64,000 nucleotides of DNA, taken from positions 68,729,652-68,793,651 of the forward strand of contig CM034534.1 of NCBI GenBank assembly GCA_020002185.1, given 5' to 3'. Position 1 is the first letter of the stretch; every line of letters begins with the position of its first letter. Of this stretch, positions 25,901 through 37,900 are shown piece after piece. The DNA is from Paraescarpia echinospica (Eukaryota > Annelida > Polychaeta > Sabellida > Siboglinidae). Under the pieces are notes generated by a model. It did no database searches, was not told the origin of the DNA, and worked only from the letters and a program-made list of their open reading frames with translations. Made by a program: the position numbers and the translations under genes.

Positions 25901-28900
25901 TTTTAGTTGCACTGTATCACTATCATAATGTATACTCGTTACAGTTTTAGTTGCACTGTATTACTATCATAATGTATACTCGTTACAGTTTTAGTTGCAC
26001 TGTATCACTATCATAATGTATACTCATTACAGTTTTAGTTCCACTGTATCACTATCATAATGTATACTCATTACAGTTTTAATTGCACTGTATCACTATC
26101 ATAATGTATACTCGTTACAGTTTTAATTGCAATGTATCACTATCATAATGTATACTCGTTACAGTTTTAATTGCACTGTATCACTATCAAAATGTATACT
26201 CATTACAGTTTTAGTTGCACTGTATCACTATCATAATGTATACTCGTTACAGTTTTAATTGCACTGTATCACTATCATAATGTATACTCGTTACAGTTTT
26301 AATTGCAATGTATCACTATCATAATGTATACTCGTTACAGTTTTAATTGCACTGTATCACTCACTATCATAATGTATACTCGTTACAGTTTTAGTTGCAC
26401 TGTATCACTATCATAATGTATACTCGCTACAGTTTTGATTGCAATGTACTACTGTGTTAGCTACAGTGTACCACTGCTTTAAATACGATGTATCATTGCT
26501 GAGTACAACTGCTTTAGTACACAGTACAGGTGCTGTAAGAAACCACACATCCGACGTACCTTCAATCGAACTCAGCACGTAGCCCTGTTTGTTTGGGAAG
26601 CAGCGAATGCAGCGGGTCTGGTACTTGAGACTCGACTCCCGTCGCTGCTGCACATAGCCCATGTTACGCAGGTCCCACACAAGGACCCGTCTTCCTGCTG
26701 TACCCACCACCAGCTTGTCTCCACACAGGGACAGGGTGTACACCTGGAAACATCAACCCTCCATAGCTACACCACCAGCTTGTCTCCAAACAGGACGGGT
26801 GTACACCTGGAAACATCAACCCTCCATAGCTACACCACCAGCTTGTCTCCACACAGGGACGGGTGTACACCTGGAAACATCAACCCTCCATAGCTACACC
26901 ACCAGCTTGTCTCCACACAGGGACGGGGTGTACACATGGAAACATCAACCCTTCATAGCTACACCACCAGCTTGTCTCCACACAGGGACGGGTGTACACC
27001 TGGAAACATCAACCCTCCATAGCTACACCACCAGCTTGTCTCCAAACAGGAACAGGGTGTACACCTGGAAACATCAACCCTCGAAAGCTACACCACCAGC
27101 TTGTCTCCACACAGGGACGGGTGTACACCTGGAAACATCAACCCTTCATAGCTACACCACCAGCTTGTCTCCACACAGGGACGGGTGTACACCTGGAAAC
27201 ATCAACCCTCCATAGCTACACCACCAGCTTGTCTCCACACAGGGATGGGTGTACACCTGGAAACATCAACCCTCCATAGCTACACCACCAGCTTGTCTCC
27301 ACACAGGGACAGGGTGTACACCTGGAAACATCAACCCTTCATAGCTACACCACCAGCTTGTCTCCACACAGGGACAGGGTGTACACCTGGAAACATCAAC
27401 CCTTCATAGCTACACCACCAGCTTGTCTCCACACAGGGACGGGTGTACACCTGGAAACATCAACCCTCCAAAGCTACACCACCAGCTTGTCTCCACACAG
27501 GGACGGGGTGTACACATGGAAACATCAACCCTTCATAGCTACACCACCAGCTTGTCTCCACACAGGGTCGGGGTGTACACATGGAAACATCAACCCTTCA
27601 TAGCTACACCACCAGCTTGTCTCCACACAGGGACGGGTGTACACCTGGAAACATCAACCCTCCATAGCTACACCACCAGCTTGTCTCCACACAGGGACGG
27701 GTGTACACCTGGAAACATCAACCCTCCAAAGCTACACCACCAGCTTGTCTCCACACAGGGACAGGGTGTACACCTGGAAACATCAACCCTCCATAGCTAC
27801 ATCACCAGCTTGTCTCCACACAGGGACGGGTGTACACCTGGAAACAGCAACCCTTCATGTTTGTTATGTTGGACCAACCAATTTAATTACTTGATATCGA
27901 CATTCTTGATCCATCACTAAAACTCACTTAGAGGTATGTAATTGACATAGAAGTGAACTTTATTGATAGTATGCATACAAAGGTATAATAATCTGGCAGA
28001 AAATCATTTTCAGTATTTTTTGTCAAAAAACACCATTTCACCTGGCCTTAAATACATTATGTTGAGTCATAACCATGAATCATGTCATACGAAAGATGTA
28101 TCTGTATAACAGTATTAGTTCATTACTATACTTCTGTTCATCCACATTCTAACACTTTTGACAATCTTGCTTGTTTATACATACATTTTACATGCTGACA
28201 ATGTGTACCGTTTGTTGCTGAAAATAAATTACAACTATATTACTGCTTTCATAAGCAGTAAAGGATTCTGATGCCGCTAACCAAAGGAAGGTTGATAGCT
28301 AGAAATCAAAGGTGAGGAAATAAAATTACTGAAAATTAGATTAACTACTAAAATTTAGCTGAAAGGAAACTTAATGGGCCAAAGAAAATGCCACATGACA
28401 GACTGAAGAATTCAAACATGGTTCTCCAGACCGAGATGTATTGCATGAAGGTACATACATGGGAATCAAAGATATATTATGGAGGATGGCTAACAATGAT
28501 TGAGTACACGGTGGAGGGGGGTCTAGGCTACGGCATACAGCACATGTAGTAGACACACAATGTACAGGTATATGTGTGAGTGTTCAAACACTCACACATA
28601 TACCTGTACTGCGAAGAGATTTTCCCACTTTTGTTATGTAATTTGTAGATGATCCCTAACAAACCTTGTCTGGCTGGGAGAAGGACCCAGCGCTGCAGGG
28701 AGCTCGCGGGTCCCACAACTTGACGGTGGAGTCCCAGCTGCCCGTGACAATCACATTCACATCAGGACAGTACTCTACACAGCGGATCGGCTGTTCATGT
28801 TGACCGACAATGGTTTCTGTAAGAATTAATGCATTGGTTTCTCAAGAACAGATCCCGTTTATCCATGATTTATATAGATCATTTATTATCTATTATAATA

Positions 28901-31900
28901 ACTTTATTTGTCCATAAAAAGGTATTTTGCACAGAGGAGGTTGCATAACAACATAATATCTAAATCACATTGCAGCATGCACCTTTTAGCAAATATGTTT
29001 ATTTGATCAGCACTAGCCACAAAGAAATACTGAGAGCACCAACATGGTGTTTGTTCAACAAATATTTAGTTAGGACATAATTGGACGAATTGGCAGGAAC
29101 ATCGGCGGATGTAGATCACGGCTGAATTGTTGGTACAGAAAAAGCGAAAAAACAAGTGGAAATATTGATCAATAAGTATTATTCTTACCTTACTATTATT
29201 CATAAAGTAACACTAGATATATATTGAGTAACAATTGTGCTTAAAGTTAGTTAGTTAAAGTATTTTAGAACACTTTAGTCTAGTGAGTGATAATAGGGTA
29301 ACTTAGCCTTCGATAAGTTGTAAACAAGATTTAACAATCCTGATTATGTGGTAGAATATATAGGAGATAAAGTAACAACCATCAAACTACTTACATAAGA
29401 TAATATCTGTGTAAGCCAGTGCTTGCTAGATACTTTGATTATGTAGCATTGTTGTTAAAACTAAGCAAGGGCGATAGTCGGGCGAACTCCAGATTGTTTA
29501 TGTAGCTAGTGTCCCACGTATTCGCTAGGGTACGGCATAACCTAAATAAATAAAGCAGCCTAACGTAACGTAATTGATTGTATTTAAATTAGGTCACTAC
29601 CAGTAATGTTAGCGTTCGTGATAGGATAGATAGTCAGCTGTGTAATTAAAATCTATAACATAAAGTGTGCTGTAGTACACAGGAAACAGTCTTTATAAAG
29701 ACTAAGTTAGTTAAGTTATTAAATAAATTCTGATAGTGATATGGCACCTTGCAAGCAGCAAGTCAAGGCAAAGCGACACTTGGTGTGCGATCACTGCCAC
29801 AGCTGGGTGAATTTTTTATTATCCGGCTGTGGGAAGTCATGGGCAGAAACCATGGAGGAGGGATTCACCTTTCAGTGCATGGGGTGTTGGAAGGTGGAGT
29901 GTCTGCAGAAGGAGATAGTTAGGTTGACAGATATTGTGAAGGGGATGGAGATGAGAATTAGCAAGGAGACATGTGGAATGGAGAGAGACGACAGGGAGAG
30001 AGGTGGGAATACTCTGAAGAATAGCAGTGGCAAGAAGACTGAGGAAAGGAGACTAAGAGGAGGGAAGGTGATTGAAGGGGAAGAAATTGGAAAATCGATG
30101 ACAGAAAACGTGACAAGCGTGAAGGTGACAGGGGAGAAAGTGACCGTAGAGAAGGAGGGAGGGAAGATGGGATGGGAGAGAAGAAAATGAGATGGGAGGA
30201 AAGATGAAGGGAAGAAAGGAAGTGAGAGCAAATGTGATAGAAGAGAAGTCGATAAAAGGGACAATGACAGGAGGAAAGGTGACAAGAGAAAAAGTGACAG
30301 GAAAGAATGGATCGGAAGAGAATGTGACAGGAGAGAAGACGGCAGGAGGAAAGACAACAACCAGACAGATGCAAACGGGAGAAGGAGCTACTCTGAGGCA
30401 GTGATTGAGGGGACAATGAGGAAAGAGAGAGTGTTTAAGGGTGACTCCATTATGAGAAAGACATATAAGACACTAACTTGACTAAGTGAGGGGAAGGACG
30501 TCATTGTTTGTCTACCGGGGGCTAGGATAGAACATGTGACTGAAAGGGTAGAGAAGGTACTGAAGCATGGCAAGGGAGGGTCTATACTAGTACACGTAGG
30601 AACAAATAATGCAGACACGGAGGGAACAACTGGGATAGTACAGAGGTATAGACAGTTAGTGAGGAAACTAAAGAAGACAAGAGTTGAACAGATTATTCTC
30701 TCAGGAATTTTGCCAGTAATGGGAGGAAGGGGGGCAAAGTATAGAAACTGCAAGAGGATGGCGATCAATGCACTAGTTGAGCAGATGTGTGAAGAAGAGG
30801 GGGTGGGATTCACAGATTTACGGGGATACTTTGGTGGGAGGGAAGATTTGTACATGAGAGATGGCCTCCATCTTAGTGGAAAGGGGACATCAGTTTTCTC
30901 AGAGAAGCTGCTGCGATCTGTTGACAGTGGGACAGGTTCCATCTATTTAAACTAGATTCGCAGGGGGGATTCACAGAGAAGCCTGAAACTGGAGGCATAG
31001 ATAAGGACAGCACAAATAAATCAGCAAAGAACAGTCTGGAAAACTCTTCTGAAGCTGGATATAAATGTGTTTGTTTAAATGCAAGGAGTATAGTAAACAA
31101 AAGAAATGAACTAAAAATTATGGTAGAAGATATTGACCCTCAGACAATAGGTATAACCGAATCCTGGACCAACACCGATATATCAGATGCCGAATTGGAA
31201 CTGACAGGATACGTATTGTTTAGGAAAGATAGAATAGGAAGAAAGGGAGGTGTAGTTATTTTATACATTAAAGAATCTATCCAGGCTTATGAAATAAAAT
31301 TAGAAAGAGAAGCAGTTTGCGAAGAAACTGTTTGGTGTAACATAGTTACAGGAAACTCAACGTTAACAGTTGGGTTAGTTTATCGAAGTCCAAATATAAG
31401 CATAGAAGAGAATGAAAAAATACAAAACACTATAAGGGAAGTAAGCAAACGGGACTGTATTATTATGGGGAATTTTAACCATGGGCATATACAATGGAAA
31501 TCTCTACAGAGTATGGGGAGTGAGGACCACAAGTTTTTAGTTTTAGTACAAGATACTTTCCTTTCTCAACATGTGCTAGAACCAACCAGAGCTGAGAATG
31601 TGTTAGACATAGTTTTGTCCTCACAGAATGAATTACTTGACAATGTCAAGATATGTGAGCCACTGGGAAGTAGCGATCACAACCAGATACATTTTACCAT
31701 CAAAGTAAAATCAGAAAGGAATAGTAAAAAACACTATAGGAGAAATTTCCACAAAGGAAGGTATAAGGACATGAGGAAATATTTAGCAAAGATAGACTGG
31801 AATAACACACTGAAAAATAAGACAGCAACAGAATGCTGGAAAGTCTTAAAGAGTGAAATTAAGTGCATAGTCGATAAATTTGTACCCTTAAAAAAACAAG

Positions 31901-34900
31901 GGAAACGGTCCAAAAAGAAACACTTATCAAAAGAAAAATTAAATATTAACAAATGATGTGGAAGTCATATAGATGTACTGGAAATGATGAAGACTACAAC
32001 ATTTATAAAGAAGCACTTAACCAAGCTACAGCTGAAATTAGAAATTCAAAGAGAATGAACAAAAATTAGCTAGTAATATAAAACATGACAGCAATAGTTT
32101 TTATGCGTATGTTCGAAACAAACAGAAAGTTAAGGATAAGGTCGGGCCTCTAGAAGATAGTGCTGGAAATATAATATCAGAGGGATTCTTAATGGCAGAA
32201 GACCTGAATGAGTATTTTAGTTCGGTGTTTACCAGGGAAGATATTAGTTCACTGCCAGTATCAGAGGCTAAGTTTAAGGGGGCAGATTCAGACTATTTAG
32301 GACAGTTAATTGTAACCCTTGAAATGGTAGCTAAGAAAATAAGGGCTATGAAGGATAATAAATCACCTGGAGTGGATGGGATTCTGCCCAAACTACTATT
32401 GGAAATTGTAGAACAAATTAGCGTACCGCTTGCAACAGTTTTCAATTTGTCATTAGAAGAGGGAGTGGTTCCTTTAGAATTGAAAGAGGCAAACATAATG
32501 CCATTAAAAAGGTTCGAGAAACAAGTCAGAGAACTATAGACCAGTGAGTTTAACATCAGTGATTTGCAAATTATTAGAAAGACTAATTAAAAATCACATG
32601 GTCGATTTTCTTGTTGAACATAACTTGATAAACCCATCTCAACATGGGTTTTTAAAAGCGAGGTCATGCTTAACAAATGTCATGTTTTTTGGAAGACATC
32701 ACTAAATGGGTAGATGAGGGATCACCAATAGATATCGTCTACTTAGATTTTCAAAAAGCTTTCGACAAAGTACCACATCAAAGATTACTGCTTAAACTAA
32801 AGGCCCATGGCATAGGAAATGGTACAATAAACTGGATAGAAAAATGGCGGATTGACAGAAGACAGCGGGTAGTTGTTGATGGGGAGGCTTCAAACTAGAA
32901 ATCGGTATTGAGTGGGGTACCACAAGGATCAGTACTAGGACCTATATTATTCTTAATATATATCAACGATTTGGATGATGATATAACAAGCAAGGTGTTG
33001 AAATTTGCAGATGATACAAAAGTGTTTAGAAGGATTAAAAGTGATGGAGATAGACAGCATTTACAAGATGATCTTGACAGGTTGATCAAACGGTCTGAAA
33101 AGTGGCAAAGGTTGTTCAATTTTGGGAAATGTAAATGCCTCCTCACAGGACATGGGAACGAAGATGTAGAATACACAATGGGGGGTACTGTATTAAATAC
33201 TACTGTAAAAGAAAAGGACTGACAGTTAACCATTAGTGCTAATATGAAGGTTTCAGAGCAGTGTGGAATTGCAGCTTCAAAGGGAAATCAAATCCGTGGA
33301 TTAATTAGGCGAAATACAGCGAATAAGGAAAAAGAACTAATACTGAGGCCTCATTTAGAATATTGTATACAAGCATGGAGGCCATATCGCAGGAAGGACA
33401 TAGATATGCTAGAAAGAGTACAGAGGAGAGCGACTAAAATTATACCAAAACTGAGGGATCTTAGTTATGAAATTCGCCTAAAAGAATGTGGTTTAACAAC
33501 ATTAGAGACGAGGAGATTGAGGGGAGATCAGTTAGAAATGTTTAAAATAATGAATGGTTATGAAAATATTGATAGAAATATTTTTTTCTCAGTTAAGAAA
33601 GAAAGAAGGACTAGAGGACATGAAGTTACATTAGCAAAGGAGCAGTGTAGATTAGAATCTGATATAAGAAAGTTCTAATTTTCACAAAGGACTGTAAATG
33701 AATGGAACAGATTATCTGATGATTGTGTGGGTGCTAGTAGTGTGAATATGTTTAAAAATAAAATCGACACATACCTCAGAAGGGCGGGATACACATAGAT
33801 AAAAGGGTTGGACTCTCGATAAGCCAAAGGGCTTCCTTGTCCACCTGCCACCGAGAGTTAGTTCTCTGGGTGGCAATCTTGTTAAAGTGCTTAGTATGGA
33901 ATCAGAAAATGATATAGTCACCTGTGCTAGTGTTGAAGTCGTATGTTTTGAGCGTCTTATCAAGTCCACCACTATAGGAATGCACTGTGTCCTGAAAACA
34001 CATACAACCAACATTAGCAGACCCGGGTTCGATTCTTAATTGAATTGGAATTGAATTGATCAAAAAAATGCATGAACTGGAATTGAATAAAACAAAACAG
34101 ATTGAATTGGAATTGATTTATGCAAAATAAGATGGAATTGTATAAAATGATTGAAACAGAAAATAAATTTACAAAGTTTTTCTATATAACTTTACACGTA
34201 TAAACTAAAAAAAAGGGTGCAATTATTAGTCTATTTGTCAGTTCTCTGCCGTCTCAGTCCCTATACCAGTTTTAATAACACTGTATACAGCAGCATAGAA
34301 CAGAGCTGCTAAGTGCTAATTGACCACCAGAGAACAAAATTACTGTTTGATGAGGGGGTGAATTAGCATTTGCCACTGTCCAGAGTTCAGCATCCCCTTT
34401 GTTTTTTATTCAGGCTGCAAGGTGGTACCATACTATACTGGTGTGCACAAAAGGGTTTGCAGTTTCTTCCGAAATGACAAATGAGGTGGGCCACCATTTT
34501 TCTATGCAGCCCCGCCCAAAATATGCCGAAATTGCTGCCTCGTAGCTATTTCAAGCACCCATTTTTTTTTTCTTTCACGATATATATTCAGCGTCAGTGA
34601 GCGGCGCAAAATGACACCATAAAGTCACTTTAAATATTCCTGCAAAATCACAAATTTGTAGCAACACTGTTTAGTTGTCTTAACGTCGTTCAGAGCAGTT
34701 AGGATTTACTTCTTGGAATTAACTCCATTGGACAACAACGTCGATGTCATCACTTGTCAGTTGCCCAATCACGGCATATTCCTACGGGATCCCTGTGTCT
34801 CCAATGGTGATACCTCGCAGAGTTTCAACATACTAGAAATCTAGATATTCATGTAACATCAAGCCCAAACGGCAACTGAGTTTGGGAGACATGTGGAACT

Positions 34901-37900
34901 CGGAGAATAAAAATAAACAAAACGGTACCTGAACTAAGATCTCTTTTGCGCTCAATTTTACTATTATGGTATCTGCCCACAATAAATCAGAATGCTGGTG
35001 TAGCTGATGCTGAATTTCTGGTTTATGATGGTGATGGGAGCAAAAACCGTGCAGGCTAATGACAATACGTTACTAGTCGGCATATTTTGTCAAATCCGGA
35101 CCCTTTTTGAAGCCCAAATAGCGACCTGGTTTGCGCTTGTCTGCACCGCTGCAGGCGTGCATGCGTTACCAGACCGCGCACATAACATGAGCGACAGCAC
35201 CGCATGTTGATTTAAACAAGGGCGCCATTTATGCCTCAAAAGGATGCTAAGTTGCAATATTCTTAAATGTAAGTATGCCTAGGATAATGTTAAATGATGG
35301 AACTAACTGATTGAGGTATCAAAGTTAAGCAAAACTCAAATTATAACAGCGAAATTGATGTGGGTCCTGATTCAACACAAGTGCCCACAAGTCTATTCAA
35401 CTAATGTTCTATTTTTACCAAAATAAGGAATGTGATTCGTAAGATATGTTTGTGCTAAATATATAATACATATTCCAACAAAGTTGTGCAAACAAACTTC
35501 TGAGAAAGTTGATTTGAGAGAATATAAACCACTCAAGTTCATATCTCATAAAAGACACCTATTGCCCAAAACCGTGTATACTAACGGATTATCAGTACCT
35601 TGGGCTAGGCAATAATATGTTTGCACAGAATGTAGATATGCAAAACAACTTACTGTTTTATAAAAATGAATTTTTTTAGAACTGTTCTTGTGATTAATAA
35701 AAACATACCTTTGTGGCATTCCAGAAACAACTGATTAATTAATTGCATAGCATGATTGCAACAAATAAATTATAATCTTTGGAACTGAAACCACCAATTT
35801 AACATTATAATATTATGATATGATAATCATTTAAAGGTGCTGATGGGGGAAAACAGTCTTCAGATGATACCACTGGATGCTTCAAGTCAAGATGCTGTTC
35901 GATTGAATAGTTCTGCCAGGGAGTAAAATGTAAAACTCTTTGATCACTCTTCACTGTCACTGACTCTGTCAGCATGGTAACAGTCCTAGGGTTAGGGCAA
36001 GAAAAACATCACCACAACCAAGTACCAGTGGTCAAGTCGAAACCCCAACTCAACTCGAAACAATTATGGTTACTGACTTTTATCAATCATGATTACCACA
36101 TTTATAAGTAGTGTAAACATGTTTACATGCTAACTTGTTGTTTTATATCTTCCTCTCTATGTTCACGAGAAAAGGCTAAAACGTATCTCAGAATGCACCA
36201 TTTCCCAGACCCCCCTAGCAATGCTTTGCGCTTCCGGCGCTCGCAGAGCCCACCCTTACCACCTCACCCATCATTTTACACAGGGGAAACACTGTATAAT
36301 AATTATATATATATAGAATATACATTATATATAATATGTATATACATGTATATATACATATAGTCGTTGGAACTGGGGAGGTTTGGGGGCCCCCCATTTT
36401 TGGTGGGGTTTGGAGATAGGATTAGTTAACTTTTTTTGTCTAGGAGCCAACTGGCTCCGACCTACATTTTTTAGGAGCCAAATTTATAAAGTAGGAGCCA
36501 AGTAATTGTGTGCGTATGTGTGCAATTGTGTTTTCAGTACCAATTTAATCCAAATTAACCACAGACGTCCGTTTGAATTATAAATAAATTTAAAACATGT
36601 ATGAATATGTGGCCAGATACTAACTTTATGCATTATAACACGGTACAATGGCAAATTAATAACAGTCATATGTGGAATCCCTGAAGTTACCAATAATTAA
36701 CCGTATATATATATATATACATGTATGTATAGGGACACCTGATTTTCCATTTCAAAATTCTGTTTAAGAAAAAGACAAATTATGTATCAAATGACACATT
36801 TTCTACGTCAAATGACGCATTTTCTGATTAAGGTGAAACAGAAGCCCTTTTCAGTTCAAAAAAAGTTATATTTTATTTCAAAGTTAACTTTGAGAAATAA
36901 CAGATTATGTCAAATATTAACAATATTACAATGTTATGCATCTATATAATACTGTTTTAGTGTGTGGTTAACTTTTCTAACAACATTTATTTGTGCAATA
37001 TTTGCAACACAGTAACAACTGTACATAATCAATTTAGATAATGAAATAATTCCTCTCACACAATAACATAAATGACTGGTTGTTTCTAATGCAGCAGTGC
37101 TTAAATATAAGTTAACAAACATAAATTACACAAGCAGTCATATTAACAGTTACGAATGTTTAAATCACTGATGCTGTTTCACTGACAATTTTATTCAACT
37201 ATCATGACGCCATCCAATGGAATTTGTGAGAACTCGGACTATATCACTTTCAGCGTTCGAAATAACACTTGTATCCATTTGTCCGGGACAAGTGATTTTT
37301 GGCCCGGACAAGTAAAATGACCCTACATGGTTATCCGGTGGACAAGTGAAAATTTACACTATATAGTGACGCGTGCAACATGGACAACTTTTTATTTGAG
37401 GAAATTCAAACGCAAATGAAGTTCGCTAGCAATGGCGCACGTTGCAAAATTGTTAGTGTGTCGACGCCTTGTCGTTCCGCCGCCAGTGTGTTGTACGTCA
37501 GTGTTCGACCGAGTTTAGTGCCTGCATTAGCAGGGTCATCCGCTGAGCGCACCGACCTAGCTGTTGATCTAGGCTGTATTTCACAAAATTGTAAATCGTT
37601 CAGTTTGGCCGACATACAACTTGCTTCCACGCACGGATCATATTTGATGAACTTCGGAAATAGTAGACTTTGTATCGTTTCAAGTTATTTGAATAATGAT
37701 ATAGTTTTAACCGTTATTATGCCTAACCCACGCGGACTCGGCAGTCTTCCAAGTCGTCGAACGTTAGTCGATACAGATCGGTGACAGTTGTCAAAACTTG
37801 TAACTGGCTGTCCGGTAAATCTATGATCGTGGTTGATAAATGGAATATTAATTAAATTTCAGAAGTGTTGTTGTATCTATCTAACCTTTATTTTAACCAT

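Larger units (their letters stand above)
29080..33850 (+). mobile_element. Nearly full-length CR1-type non-LTR retrotransposon, inactive
   Basis: An element on the plus strand, antisense to BUB3, in BUB3 intron 2. It has a 5' UTR-like stretch of several hundred bases, an ORF1 with a zinc-finger and an SGNH-esterase-like domain, then an ORF2 with endonuclease, RT and C-terminal domains. ORF1 with an esterase domain plus an RT followed by RPHLEYC.QAW and ERVQRRATK is typical of the CR1 group. At least one internal stop in ORF1 (TGA near 30478) and several frameshifts or stops in ORF2 (near 32515, 32680, 32896, 33220, 33340, 33678) make it inactive. The 5' and 3' limits are estimates; no target-site duplication was identified. 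Confidence 0.88.

Noticed and set aside
23030..26445. CRISPR-like array
   Set aside because: Units are contiguous with no unique spacers, and the surroundings are eukaryotic introns; it is a minisatellite.
26661..27920. Several 80-180-codon frames such as [19 protein letters not shown] repeats
   Set aside because: They are all translations of the 65-bp minisatellite on the strand opposite to BUB3; there is no start, domain or splice context.
29872..30416. Minus-strand frames rich in Ser, Leu and Phe
   Set aside because: Antisense shadow of the Lys/Glu-rich ORF1 linker of the CR1-type element.
34018..34035. tRNA gene at the gggttcgattc motif
   Set aside because: Only a T-arm-like stretch is present; no acceptor, D or anticodon arms can be built around it.
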